Shown: positions 49,752 through 60,906 of the stretch, piece after piece
How positions within the stretch are numbered: the stretch's first letter is position 1
Layout: the number at the start of each line of letters is the position of its first letter
Source: Locusta migratoria
Lineage: Eukaryota > Arthropoda > Insecta > Orthoptera > Acrididae
Length of the DNA stretch: 64,000 bases
Direction: 5' to 3'
NCBI GenBank assembly: GCA_026315105.1
Contig: CM048746.1
Coordinates: 638,531,398-638,595,397 of the forward strand
The notes under the pieces: generated by a model
Databases searched by the model: none
Told to the model about the DNA's origin: nothing
The model's input: the letters and a program-made list of their open reading frames with translations, nothing else
Translations under genes and position numbers: made by a program

Positions 49752-49996
49752 TGTTGTGTTCACGGAAAACAACTCTCTCACTGCTACACAGAATACTGGC
49801 GTGCACTGGCTGTACGAGTACCTGTGAAGAGAGCTCGTACCTCGTAAACACCACATTGCGCACAGAACACAACTCCGCGCTGTTTGGGTCATTGGCCCGC
49901 CCGTGGCGTGCTCTGGTGTTTGCCGCATTTTCCCGCGGTGCACTCTCGCGGCCGACTTCCTACGTATGTTATCGGCTGTGTGTGTGCTTTACAGCA
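49752..49996 (-). repeat. Gypsy 3' LTR
   Basis: 245 bp starting TGTTGTGTTCACGG and ending TTACAGCA as read on the plus strand (TG...CA). On the element's own strand this is the 3' LTR, lying next to the polypurine tract at 49997-50012. Confidence 0.92.
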
Positions 49997-50376
49997 TTCC
50001 TTTCCCCTTGGGGAGGCTCGGATGCGAGCAATGTCCATGACGTCGTCATCTGTTGGGCTCTGACTAAGGTTGCGGGCAGGCACCGTTGCGTAGGGTCGGA
50101 AGTACTTGGGGTGCGGGCAGCGTCGGCACCCTTCCCCCGACAACCCATATGGCAGGACCGGTGATGGTGGCTCGGTCTCCATCTCCACCTCAGTCCCCGG
50201 ACCTGGTGATGGTGGACCCGAAGGGAGCAATATATCAGGAGGAGATGAATCCAGCATGGGTGTTGGCTGTACCCGCAAAGGTGTAGGTCCCTGAGAGGAG
50301 GGACCTGGGTCAGTCCCTGGCGGAGGCGGACAACTTGCAGGTAACAGCAGGAACCTCTCTTCGGCCTGTGGGCTGG

Positions 50377-51954
50377 TTAGTGGAGCAGACTGGTGCGGGA
50401 GCATCGGCTGAGGGATGGGGAGCTCCCGCTCTTCCACACGCAGGCGCAGCTGGTCGTGGTGACGTGCACTGATGCCGTCTTCTGTGCGTATGTCGCAGTC
50501 ACGGCGGCCGCGGCATCTGGTGATGATGGCAGGAATCCATTTCGGTCGACGTCCAAACCCACGTGCCCAGACAGCCATCCCTGGTCAGAAGCGAGAAGAT
50601 GGAGACACAGATGAATGTCCCGGGCTCGGATGCAGGAGATGAAGCAGAGTTGCCGGCCATGGAGAAGTTCCGCCGGTCTCTTGTCGCCAAACGGGGTGAA
50701 CCGAAAAGATGAGAGAAATTGATCGAGGGCAACATCAGAAGGGTACCGAGCCACATATTTTTTTAACTGGGTCTTAAAGGTGCGAACAAATCTTTCAGCT
50801 TCCCCAATTGACTGCGGATGGAAGGGTGGGGCCTGGACATGGCGGATACCTTGGGTGTTGCAGAAGGAGGCAAACTCGTGTGAAACAAACTGAGGACCGT
50901 TGTCGGACACCACTGTAGTGGGAAGGCCTTCAATCGAAAAAATGCGTGACAAGGCGGCAACCGTGGCCGTGGCTGAGGTTGAAAGGCAACGGACCATGTA
51001 AGGGAACTTAGAGAAGGCATCAATAACCAGCAACCAATAGGCATTAAGGAAGGGGCCCGCAAAATCAATGTGTAGGCGATCCCAGGCCTGCGAAGGTTGA
51101 GGCCATGGGGCGAATGTTGCCCGAGGGGAGGCTTGATGTTGCGCACAGAGCGAGCACGAGGTAACCATACGAGACACGTTTCTGGCCAGGCCCGGCCAAA
51201 ACACATGGCGGCGGGCCAATGCCTTAGTACGAGATACCCCCCAATGATCGGCGTGTAGCAGCTTGAGGACCTCTGAGCGGAGGGCCGATGGAATGATGAC
51301 CCGAGGAGAGGAATCCTCAGAATCAAGGAGAAGCACGCCATCTACAACAGAAAAACATTGTCGAAATGCATAGTAGTTTCTGAGGGGGTCCAATGCCCGT
51401 TTCGGCGGAGTCTCAGGCCAGCCCTGCTGGACCAGACGGATCACCTTGCGGATGACCGGGTCTGCGGCACTAACCTGAGCCACCTTGGCACCCGTGATTG
51501 GAAAACCATCCACTGCTTGCTGAGCGGCTAAGTCGACATGAAAGCACAGCAATTCTTCCTGATCAAAGTCTGGGTCTGGTCCAGCCGGAAGCCGGGAGAG
51601 CGCATCCGCATTGGCATGTTTGGATGTAGGGCGGAAGGGTATCGCATAGTTATATCGAGATAGGAACAGCGCCCAACGCTGAAGATGGTGAGCGGCCTTG
51701 TCCGGTAGTGACGCCGAAGGGTGAAAGAGAGAAACCAGTGGCTTGTGATCAGTTACGAGATGAAATTTGACGTCATACAGAAAGACATGAAACTTCTTCA
51801 GAGTGTAGACAATATTGCGAATATCTGGTTTGGGCCGGAGTGAGCGTTTTAGAGGCGAAAGCGATCGGTTGCTCAGATCCGTCTGGATATTTATGAGCGA
51901 GCACTGCCTCAATCCCATGTTGAGAGGCGTCCGTTGCCAAGACAAGGGGGACAC
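50377..51954 (-). pseudogene. Gypsy RNase H (part), integrase and C-terminal region
   Basis: From about 51850 the frame reads the second half of RNase H (IVYTLKKFHVFLYDVKFHLV, TDHKPLV, HANADALSRLPAG), then the integrase zinc domain (HWGVSRTKALARRHVFWPGL, CSLCAQH), the catalytic core (LHIDFAGPFLNAYWLLVIDA, TVVSDNGPQFVSHEF, HPQSIGEAERFVR, carrying the D-D-E residues) and GDKRPAELLHGR. The first 30 or so codons from 51954 are out of frame with the protein. The Pro-rich tail continues in another frame to about 49889 (VWARGFGRRPKWIPAIITR, then ARHHDQLRLRVEE). Confidence 0.85.
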
Positions 51955-51982
51955 TGGGTTGATAGGTGACGAGGCAGGGAGC

Positions 51983-54355
51983 CTATTGCAGCAGCTCCTT
52001 TAATGTGCAAAATGCTGTTTCACAGGCCGATGACCAATGGAAGGAAGTCCCTTTGCGCCGCAGGTCATGCAGGGGTTTCGCAATAGATGAAGCCCCCGGC
52101 AAGAATTTATGATAATAAGCGACCTTTCCTAAAAACACTTGCAGGTCCTTGACTGAAGTCGGCCGAGGGAGAGCCAACACGGGAGAGACATTCTGACGGA
52201 GGGGCTTGCTGCCCTCACTAGAAACCTCAAACCCCAAAAACGTGATAGAAGGCTGAAAAAAGTGGCATTTCTCCAGGTTGCACGTCAACCCCGCCTCCTG
52301 TAGTACTGTGAACAGTGCCCGTAAGTTGCGTAAATGTTCATCAGCTGAGGACCCGGACCCTACTATATCATCGAGATAATTGACACAACCGGGCACAGGC
52401 AGTGTGAGTTGTTCAAGGAAACGCTGAAAAATTACTGAAGCGCTGGCCACCCCGAAGGGCAACCTCAAGTATTGGTACAACCGAAAGGGCGTGTTCAGGA
52501 CCAAGAGACGTTGAGAGTCAGCGTCGAGAGGAACTTGCAAATACGCCTCAGAGAGATCTATCTTTGAAAAATATTGTCCACCCGCCAATTTAGCAAGAAG
52601 CTCGTCTGGGCGTGGCAATGGATAAGTGTCGATGATAGATTGGGCGTTCACGGAACGTTTGAAATCGCCACAAAGGCGCAACCGCCACGGCGTTTTTTTT
52701 ACAATGACCATGGGAGTCGCCCATTCACTAGACGGAATGCGTTTTACCACCCCAGCTTCCTCCAGGCGGTCCAGCTCCGCTTTGACGTGGTCACGGAGTG
52801 CAATCGGAACCGGCCGAGCGCGGAAAAAGCGGGGCCTGGCGGAGGGCTTCAAGGTGATGTGGGCTTGGAAATTATTAGCACAGCCCAACCCCCCCGAAAA
52901 CAGCGCCGAAAATTCGGTGCGTAAAGAGTCTAGTTGCGGGAAAGGCACCTGGTCAGAGACAATGTTGACGTCGTCGGAAATAGTGAACCCAAACCCCTGA
53001 AAGGCGTCAAGACCAAACAAGTTGTCCGTGTGAGCATTGTTTACAACAAGGAAAGTGAGCCTACGAGTGACAGATTTGTATGTAACAGGCGCTGAGAACT
53101 GTCCCAGGATCGGAATATTTTGTTTATTGTAACTGACCAATTTCCGTGACACCGGTAAGAGAGAGGGAGAACCCAGATCCAAATAAGTCTTTGAGTTCAA
53201 TAAGGTGACGGCCGCGCCTGTGTCCACTTGCATACGCAACTGTTTGTGGAAAACCGTGACGTCAATAAAGAGCTTGTTGGGTGCAACCGAAATCGCTGAG
53301 ACCCAATTTACGTCCATCTCTGCGTCGGAATCTTGGATTTTGGAGGCACAAACAGAAGCAATGTGACCTTTCTTGTGGCACTGATGACACGTGGACCACC
53401 GCTTGGGGCAGTCAGGTCTATCATGATCGACAAAACAGGAGGGACACGAAGGAAGCATTTTCCGGTCGCGTGACTGCACGCCGCCTGGACCGGGTTTCCG
53501 CGGCCGCGCAATGGGCCGATTGCTCCGGCGCCGAGGCTGCGCGCGGACAGCCGCGACCGCGTCATCCCTATGCGACCCTGCCTGTAACGGGGAAGAAGTG
53601 GGTTGGATTTCCGCCACCTCACACCAAGCCTCAATTTGGTTGCCCGCCGCCCGCGAAACCTCGAAAGACTGCGCAATGTTAAGGACCTCTGAAAGCGAAG
53701 TATTTTCGCACAGGAGAGCGCGTTCGCGATTCTCGCGATTGGGAGCGAGCCGAATAATAGCGTCCCGGACCATATGATCGGCATACGATTCTTTATGCAC
53801 ATCCGTAACAAAATGACAACGACGGCTTAAACCGTGGAGGTCCGCGGCCCACGCCCGATAAGACTGTTGTGGCTGCTTCCTGCAGCCGTAAAACTCAACA
53901 CGGGCCGCTATCACATGAGTCCGTTTGCGGTAATATTGTGAAAAAAGGCCGCACATTTGATCGAAAGACAGCGACGCAGGATCCTGCAAGGGGGCGAGTT
54001 GGCAAAGGAGCTGATACAGACGAGGCGACAGCCACGACAGGAATAACGCACGACATAAGGTGCCATCAGACCAGCCAAAAGCTTGAAAATGTTGTCTTAA
54101 CCGTTTTTCATAAGCGTCCCACTCTTCGACGGACTCGTCGTACGCCGGAAAAGGTGGCGGATAAGACAGGGGGGGGGGGGCGCGCGGGGGGGGGGGGGGC
54201 GAAACAACCTGTGGGGTGGACGGGGGTTGGGACCCACTAGATAAGGCTGTAGCAAGAGATTGTAGTACCTGGTTCTGAGCGTGAATCGCCGATGCAAAAA
54301 CCTCTTGTTGTTCGACGAGGCGACGCAGAATCTCATCGGAAGAACCAGTAGATAT
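51983..54355 (-). CDS. Gypsy gag, protease and reverse transcriptase, one open frame (defective element)
   Basis: The frame is open without stops from about 54355 to the TAG at 51983. Gag: a Gln/Pro-rich N-terminus with Pro runs coded by C homopolymers (54169-54199), then PAYDESVEEWDAYEKRLRQH. Nucleocapsid: CPSCFVDHDRPDCPKRW and the knuckle CHQCHKKGHIASVC. Protease: MQVDTGAAVTLLN. RT: FRARPVPIALRDHVKAELDR, EWATPMVIVKK, KIDLSEAYLQVPLD, LPFGVASASVIFQRF, CVNYLDDIVG (catalytic YLDD). No ATG opens the frame; a codon ATA at 54353-54355 sits where a start might be expected. Past the TAG, RNase H (LVLATDASQHGIEAVLAHKY) continues for about 45 codons before an indel shifts the frame. Confidence 0.85.
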   Translation of the reverse strand: MSTGSSDEILRRLVEQQEVFASAIHAQNQVLQSLATALSSGSQPPSTPQVVSPPPPPRAPPPLSYPPPFPAYDESVEEWDAYEKRLRQHFQAFGWSDGTLCRALFLSWLSPRLYQLLCQLAPLQDPASLSFDQMCGLFSQYYRKRTHVIAARVEFYGCRKQPQQSYRAWAADLHGLSRRCHFVTDVHKESYADHMVRDAIIRLAPNRENRERALLCENTSLSEVLNIAQSFEVSRAAGNQIEAWCEVAEIQPTSSPLQAGSHRDDAVAAVRAQPRRRSNRPIARPRKPGPGGVQSRDRKMLPSCPSCFVDHDRPDCPKRWSTCHQCHKKGHIASVCASKIQDSDAEMDVNWVSAISVAPNKLFIDVTVFHKQLRMQVDTGAAVTLLNSKTYLDLGSPSLLPVSRKLVSYNKQNIPILGQFSAPVTYKSVTRRLTFLVVNNAHTDNLFGLDAFQGFGFTISDDVNIVSDQVPFPQLDSLRTEFSALFSGGLGCANNFQAHITLKPSARPRFFRARPVPIALRDHVKAELDRLEEAGVVKRIPSSEWATPMVIVKKTPWRLRLCGDFKRSVNAQSIIDTYPLPRPDELLAKLAGGQYFSKIDLSEAYLQVPLDADSQRLLVLNTPFRLYQYLRLPFGVASASVIFQRFLEQLTLPVPGCVNYLDDIVGSGSSADEHLRNLRALFTVLQEAGLTCNLEKCHFFQPSITFLGFEVSSEGSKPLRQNVSPVLALPRPTSVKDLQVFLGKVAYYHKFLPGASSIAKPLHDLRRKGTSFHWSSACETAFCTLKELLQ

Positions 54356-54452
54356 TGTGTAAGACGAACAACCACTTCAGACGGAAAACGCGCGGAGGAA
54401 AACAAAAAAAAAAAAAAAAAAACAAAAAAAAAAATACCGCACTCGTCGCCAA

Positions 54453-54695
54453 TGTTGTGTTCACGGAAAACAACTCTCTCACTGCTACACAGAACACTGG
54501 CGTGCACTGGCTGTACGAGTACCCGCGAAGTGAGCTCGTACCTCGTAAACACCACACTGCGCGCAGAGCACAACTCCGCGATGTTTGGGTCATTGACCCG
54601 CCCGTGCCGTGCTCTGGCGTTTGCCGCATTTTCCCGCGGTGCACTCTCGCGGCCGACTTCCGACGTGTTATCGGCTGTGTGTGTGCCTTACAGCA
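54453..54695 (-). repeat. Gypsy 5' LTR
   Basis: 243 bp, the partner of 49752-49996. Next to it on the element's strand lie an A spacer and TTGGCGACGAGTGCGG, the primer binding site, followed by a long T/A tract (54403-54434 on the plus strand). Confidence 0.92.
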
Positions 54696-54700
54696 CAACA

Positions 54701-55070
54701 AATTTTAAAAGCTACGAATTCTAGATACAAGAAATTTTAGTGCAACAGACGATAAAGGCAAGAAAGTTTAATTGCAAGTCTCAAATACATCAAATTTCAA
54801 CTGCTGCATATTTTCAAATGCAAAATATTTTATGTGCTACAAAGCATAAAATTTTATATTGAAGAAATTTTCAAATGTATTCTCTATCAAGCTCTGAAAC
54901 TTGAGAACAACCTGTTTGGTCATAATTTCAACAAGAATTACATCTAACAAGACATGTCACTAGCCCACTTGATGTTAACCACCTGTAAAAGGAAGTTTCC
55001 CATTTTATTTAAATAACCACAATATGAACCAAAACATAATTATATTAGTTCATGGTTGTACAGAATGTCT
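54701..55070. other. Intergenic, nothing recognised
   Basis: AT-rich sequence between the gypsy element and the MITE. No feature seen. Confidence 0.4.
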
Positions 55071-55079
55071 AAGCAGGAC

Positions 55080-55763
55080 GGTAAAAGTCTCGATCAGCGC
55101 CATGGCCTAATGTAATTACGTGATGTGAAGCGGCAGTGTTGGCAACAGTCGCTGTGGATGCTGGGACGACTGGCGGCACACAATGTTTATAAGGTGTGAA
55201 AATAAATGTGTTAACATTACGTTTGAATAATTTTATTTTCGAAATGAATCACTGTGTTCGAATGTAGAAGATCGCACACTACAAAACTACGTTTCTCTCA
55301 ACCTCCTTGTTTTCTCCACATGCACTGTCTTTGTTCAGATGTAACACTTTGTTGTTATGTAAATCGAAATATGTGTGTGTCTGTCTCTCAAATGATACAA
55401 ATTAAAATATTTTTTTCAATGTTCATAATTTGGTAAAATGCGTGCAACAATTTAATCTGTACTCTTTGGTTCCTGTCTAACCACTTCCTTTAATATCATG
55501 ACATATTCGTAAAAATCATAACATTTGCTCACAACAATTTAAGCTGTACTCTTAGGTTCCTGCCTAACCACAACCCTTAAAATCACGACATATTTGGAAA
55601 AAAAAAAAAAAATATTATTTGTCGATGTAACCTTGTACAGTCAGTAACTGAATTATCATAAACGCCATAAGCTGCTCGAAATGTACTACATTGCCATTGC
55701 CAACCTAACACTGCTCACGGATGCGCTGCGACACTACCCATGCTGTTGATCGAGACTTTAGCC
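55080..55763. mobile_element. Mutator-type MITE with 9-bp target duplication
   Basis: 684 bp flanked by perfect AAGCAGGAC copies (55071-55079 and 55764-55772). The ends are inverted: GGTAAAAGTCTCGATCAGCG on the left and GGCTAAAGTCTCGATCAACA read inward from the right. A 9-bp duplication is characteristic of Mutator-like transposons. There is no coding capacity, so it must have been moved by an enzyme from elsewhere. It contains the 80-bp direct repeat at 55445-55610. Confidence 0.85.
55445..55610. repeat. Two direct copies of an 80-bp unit inside the MITE
   Basis: 55445-55520 and 55532-55610 share caacaattta, ctgtactctt, ggttcctg, ctaaccac and the cgacatattt-type end, about 80% alike by eye. 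Confidence 0.8.
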
Positions 55764-55772
55764 AAGCAGGAC

Positions 55773-57018
55773 TTAACTAACCAGAAAAACGTTTATTAAA
55801 CAACCAAATTTATTTGAAGACAGTCTTTCCTTCTGTATTAATGCAAAATTTTCCAGTAACTCCAAGCAGGACTTAAAACTACAAAGCACCAACCAATTCA
55901 GTCCTGACACGGTACTATGCGTACCCACTTCACACTTAACCAGTAAAAAAAACTTTTATTGAACCATAAAATCAGTCTGAATATCGGGCTTTGCTGTGTA
56001 TTAGTTTAAAAATGCACAGAAACCTTAATCTCTATTATCATTTCTTTAATACTAGATTAATTTAAGTCACAGACTTTGTCCTTTGCAACTAGGAAAATAA
56101 CTTTATATGAAATTAGGTGGCAACTTCTAACCATACATCACTGCTACAACACTCTTAGAGGACAATAATGAATACTAGGCTTTTGCCTAAGTGGATGTCA
56201 CAATACAGATTCTTCAGCCACAGCAAGCTGTGGCAAAAATGATACGGCTATGCTACCCAGTCGGCTCATTTGATGCATATAGTAAACACCCAACCGTGTA
56301 GTGGCTGTGCAGTGAGTGACATAAATCCAAGCAAGACTAGAATTAGAACAATGTCTGAAAAACATGTGGGCGTCCCCGTTTCCACTACATGTTTCACATC
56401 AGGCTTCTGTAACAGACAGAGCAAGCTCATTAGTTCACAGAAACAGAGCTGGTTACCACTTTGTGACAGCTCCACTCACACAAGTCTCAAACAATGAAAA
56501 CAATAGTATTTCCGCACCGTTTCAGTAGCTGTTCAGTGTTTTGGCCGCATATTTCAAACGTGCATCTGTGCTTACTGTTGAGTTCTTTCGTTGTTGATTT
56601 CTGTTTCACATAGTTTCGAATTCTTCACGTCATCGTAGTTGCAAAGATAAAGAAATTTTGGAGATACTAACTAGGAGCGACAGTGAATGTACAGATTCCA
56701 CAGTATTTGCTCTGGTATATCCGTAAAACCGATGCTAGAAACTGTAACAAGTCTTCTGACTTAAATATCATATAAAATGACAGAATACTTGAATCAGCCA
56801 GCTGACATTTGTCCCAAAGCAGAGTCATGAAGTTGATGTTTTAATGGTTGAAAATTGATTTAAATTTTCTCACAAAATTATGTTCTTTATTATACTTATG
56901 AATACGTGTGTAGTTGTAGTAGATGGCCAAATTGCATTTGTTTAAAAAAAAAAACAACCAGAAATTCACACTCAATCTGCGCAACTTTGCACATGAAGTC
57001 AAACCAGTGTTTATTTCT
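55773..57018. other. Intergenic, weak degenerate repeats only
   Basis: A second ccaagcaggactta block appears at about 55863-55876, about 100 bp after the MITE target duplication, with loosely similar flanks (ccagaaaaacgtttattaaa against ccagtaaaaaaaacttttat). Otherwise nothing recognised. Confidence 0.4.
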
Positions 57019-57023
57019 CATCG

Positions 57024-57521
57024 TGTTGTGCCAGGATGGTTGAGCGGAGTAGTGGGCATGGGGTTGATTGAAAAGGCGTGAAATTGAGATAGCATAAAAA
57101 ACGGCTTTATTGCCTGAAGTTATTACATTGTACTAAAGGGGACTCGGGGGGGGGGGGGGGAGGTCGACACGAACTAAGTAAGACCGAGCACAAGAGAGCA
57201 CGTCTGATCGAGTCGGAGGCCGGGGCATAAGAGAGCGTCCGTTCTTCACATGGCTGTTCAAATAGCGCTAGAGCGTGCCTCACGTGAGCACTTAGATAGC
57301 TTCTGGTTGGTGGCTGGGTTCTGCAGAATCTGTAAGGGTGGCGAGAGCCGAGCCACCCAGGACTGCTGAATCGACGGGCATGTGTCGGGGACCTGCATGT
57401 GGAAACTTCCACCAGCAGGCACATGGCACGGCCCGTGACTCAGCCAGACCACCAGGCTGAGTGAATTGCGTATGATTTTCCCATCCTTATGTACCCCAGA
57501 AGCAGGCGTCGCCCTCGTACA
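57024..57521 (-). repeat. Probable LTR of an unassigned LTR retrotransposon
   Basis: On the minus strand the segment starts TGTACGAGGGC directly after a purine tract (agaagggggaagga) and ends GGCACAACA, so it has the TG...CA shape. A polyadenylation signal AATAAA lies near its end (plus 57106-57111). It is GC-rich with a G14 run at 57148-57161. No second copy was seen in the window and the flanks show no matching 5-mers, so it would be a 3' LTR with internal sequence to the right or a broken copy. Confidence 0.42.
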
Positions 57522-59963
57522 TCCTTCCCCCTTCTGAGAAAGAGTAGTTACTGGGAGGGGGTGGGAGGGAAACAAAATACTATTAAGACAATTATTTAAA
57601 TGTGTAAATAATTTAATAAACTTTATGAAAATGATAAGTGTGCTTATTGTCTGTCTTTGGGTTGCAGGTTCCCCTAGAAATGTGTAGGTGTTTGTGTGGG
57701 TCAATTAACATTAAACTCGTTGTTACACAGTGAGGTGCCATAACAAAATTTGACAGCAGTTAAGTGGTAACAGTAACAATGGATTAATATACATCAACAA
57801 TTATTGAATAGATTGTCAAAATTTTCAATTTCTACTGAGTTTAGTAAAAATGTGATAATTTGACTTATATAAAAATTTGGAAGCTACGCTCTAGGGCAGA
57901 CTACCCTTTTAGTAAGATTAAATAATCAAAATGCAGTATAACAAGAGTAAAATGATGAATCTTAGTAATCAATTATGCAGTCAGTTAGGTGAGATTCCTT
58001 TTGTCGACTTTAAAAGTTGATTGGTTATACAATACTTGTCTTGAGGCCTCTTGCTTAACAATGACCGTGGCGATGGCGACGAGCAGAGGACGTGCTCGCA
58101 GGTCGGTGGCGGTGGAGCACGCGCATGCAGGCGTGCTGACAGGTGGCAGGGGAGGCTGTGAAGGCGCCGGCCCGAAGCTCACATGGCTCAGAAGGGAGGC
58201 AGCTTGGCTGTAACACTCCACCCCCGCGGGGCAGAGAGAGGCTCTCACTAGGGTGACAGCCATTATTTCAGTTGGCTACCCATATAACAAAACACCCTAC
58301 AGAAACTTCGGGTAAGGGCCTGGAGCCCATCTGTCTGGCGACAGTTAGAAGTCTTTTGTGATTAGGACACAGCTAAGTCTATTCTGCACTAACCCCTAAT
58401 TACGTTTTTTTCCCTGTTGAACATTTGCTGAGCGGGATGAGGAGAGCCGTGCTCGTGCTCACTTAATGCTTACGCACAGTATGCGTCTTCTGGCTGGGGA
58501 ACCAGCGCCACTTCAGTGGGTGCAGTAGCACATTTACAAAATCCCCTTTTATAACAAATTACTGTAATGATTGCATAGATTATAAGTGTTGCAGACACAG
58601 AAGGTGCCGTGGGTATAGTCATTTGTTTATGTTGATGCCAATGAATGATATGGGCTGCAGCCCCATCTAATGAAATCTGTTTGTGTTCGTGCTTGAGCAG
58701 ATGCTCGATTGAATTCAGAAGACTGCTATCAGTAAGGTTAGGCAGCTCCTTCCAGTTATCATGGTGATGAAACTCAAAAGCGAATTTGGGAAGATATAAC
58801 CTAAGTGTGGAATGTGAATCTGAGTCGTGGTATTGTAAAATGCACGAATTTTAATTTGTTATACTATAACTGCATCAACAAATGTAAGAAATTGTGTATA
58901 TACATTTTCTCTTTGTTTCTATTTTTTCTTCTTATCGCCATCTATTTCAAATACTTAAAATATGTATCATCAGTGAACTAATGTATAATATAACGTGTAA
59001 AACTGCAAATGTATGTCATGTTTTATATTAAAAGGTAGCAGTATTATAAGTGACAAATAAATAAATATATAGGTGAGCAAGCGCTTTTGTTGTGTTAGTA
59101 AAGAAATCACATTTTGAACTGTTATATACCAGACCGCTACTGTTCAAAGTAACTCGGTAGGTCTGGGGGTGCCTGGTTACTACATAGCACATGATTGTGG
59201 CAGTGTAGGCTGTGGTGCTACAAACAACAGGCTACCTACTCAAAGGATATGGTCAGGAAGCTTTTCGGATAGATGGGTACCAGATTGTATGGGATGGGGA
59301 CTTCTGGATCAAGGATGTTAGGTTTTGTCGTGGTTTCATGTTCAACTCATCACGTCTAAAACTCTTTATGTATTGTGCACAACATAAAGTGTCTGATTCG
59401 TACGAATTGAAAAGTGTAACACACTTGACAGAAATTAGGATGGGCTAGGTTCAGGAAGATGAAAGTGAAAGCGATTGCATCAATGAAGAACACATTTTGT
59501 AGGACAAAGTTACATGGAGGAATTTGAACTGAACCCAATTCATAAATTGTTAAAACATCTTTCCCCTTTGGAGTATCAATCTTACCAAGAGGCAGCCAGT
59601 AAATGTTAACTCATTCATGTAAGCCAATCATCTTACCCATTTTAACCAATGTACCATACTGAAGTAAATTAGATGCTTTTTTGATAAAATACAATTTAGT
59701 GAAAATAGTATTCTACAACAACGAAATTCTGAAACTACATAAATGGGAAAATTCCATTATAATGAATTTTGCTCTGACAAAAAACAACTTGCATTATAGC
59801 TGCTAAAGGAAGGTACACGCCAGACGTTAATTTCTGTGATATTCCTAGAACGTGAGCTGCGTATGACAAGACTGCACGTATATGCATCCATTTTTGGACA
59901 ACAGTCCATAGGAACTTTGGAGAAAGTAGTCGTTTTGCACTTTCTTCATTTTGTTAAAGGAAA
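57522..59963. other. No gene recognised; GC-rich patch at 58050-58350
   Basis: Mostly AT-rich. The patch at 58050-58350 is GC-rich and contains tgtaacactccacccccgcg (58209-58228), which has the look of an LTR or leader of a retroelement, but no protein motif was found. The short frames at 59212-59448 and 59836-60021 match nothing I know. Confidence 0.4.
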
Positions 59964-60167
59964 ATATGTTCAAATGTTTCTAGAGCTTATGGTACTTAAC
60001 TACGGGGTCATCAGTCCCTAAACTTACAAACTACTTAGGCCTATGATCTAGCTAATACTAAAGACGGTACAAATATACATGCCCGAGGGTGGATTCGAAC
60101 CCTCGACCGTAGTGGGCATGCAGAACGTGACTGATGCGCCGCAGACCGCTCGGCCACTGCGGCCGGC
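59964..60167 (-). mobile_element. SINE with target duplication
   Basis: 204 bp on the minus strand with a tRNA-like head (B-box GGATTCGAACC read as its complement at about 60090-60104, cggccactgcggccggc at the 5' end) and a body containing ggggtcatcagtccctaaac. The flanks TGTTAAAGGAAA (59952-59963) and TGTTAAAAGAAA (60168-60179) are the target duplication. I associate this SINE style with locusts from memory. Confidence 0.8.
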
Positions 60168-60429
60168 TGTTAAAAGAAACTCTCCCCGGAAGTTTATGAG
60201 GGTAATTCATCAGCATTTTTCAATGCTGTTGTCTGCTTTCGGACTGAAGCCTTACTTAGAATGGCCTGTGGTAGCGCAGTATGGCAAAAAACCAGTTGTC
60301 GTGCTGTTTGTAGGAATGAGGATAGTGTGGGTTGCCCAAGAAGTTTTTTCCACTGCTTAGCAGTATAGTTTACGACGCTACACAAATCTGATCGTTCCCT
60401 CATTTCCAGCATTCGAGGTATTTTCCAAT

Positions 60430-60522
60430 ATTCATGAGGATATGAGTTTAGTCATTGAATTAATATGACTCTGTTATGCTGAATTATATTAATTCAATGA
60501 CTAAACTCATATCCTCATGAAT
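60430..60522. repeat. Perfect 37-bp inverted repeat (hairpin), 19-bp loop
   Basis: Arms 60430-60466 and 60486-60522 are exact reverse complements. The loop plus adjoining bases (60463-60485) are repeated directly at 60531-60553 with one change. It ends a few bases before the 5' end of LINE copy D. Confidence 0.95.
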
Positions 60523-60556
60523 GTTGAAAAATATGACTCTGTTATCCTGAATTCCA

Positions 60557-60905
60557 CTCCCATGAACCACAGACATCGCCGAGGTGGGGTGGCTTGCGTG
60601 CCTCAACGATACAGATAGCCGTACTGTAGGTGCAACCACAGCGGAGGGGTGTCTGTGGAGAGGCCAGACAAACGTGTGGTTCCTGAAGAGGGGCAGCAGC
60701 CTTTTCAGTAGTTACAGGGGCAACAGTCTGGATGATTGACTGAGCTGGCCTTGTAACATCAGCTAATGTGGCTTTGCCACACAGCTACTGCGAACGGCTA
60801 AAGCAAGGGGAAACTACAGCCGTTACCTTTCCCGAGGACATGCAGCTCTACTGTATGAACATATGATGATGGCATCCTCTCAGGTAAAATATTCCGGAGG
60901 TAAAA
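60557..60905 (+). mobile_element. RTE LINE copy D, 5' end fragment
   Basis: Matches the first 350 bp of LINE copy A (5' end at cccatgaaccacagac, through gcagctctactgtatgaac, to attccggaggtaaaa) in the opposite orientation. It is cut by the gypsy LTR starting at 60907; the rest may lie beyond the right edge of the window. Confidence 0.9.
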
Positions 60906-60906
60906 C

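Larger units (their letters stand above)
49752..54695 (-). mobile_element. Nearly complete Ty3/gypsy LTR retrotransposon
   Basis: 4,944 bp, minus orientation, flanked by CAACA on both sides (49747-49751 and 54696-54700). The two LTRs differ at about a dozen positions and one 2-bp indel by eye, so the insertion is not recent. The primer site TGGCGACGAG follows the 5' LTR (minus strand, just left of 54453). A polypurine tract (aaggggaaaggaat) precedes the 3' LTR. Gag, protease, RT, RNase H and integrase follow in the gypsy order with no envelope gene. Breaks in RNase H make this copy defective. Confidence 0.93.

Noticed and set aside
49752..54695. Envelope-bearing (errantivirus-like) element
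   Set aside because: After integrase there is only a Pro-rich tail, then the polypurine tract; no envelope-like frame or membrane segments.
59212..59538. Small open frames on both strands
   Set aside because: No recognisable motif and no splice or start context; treated as chance frames.
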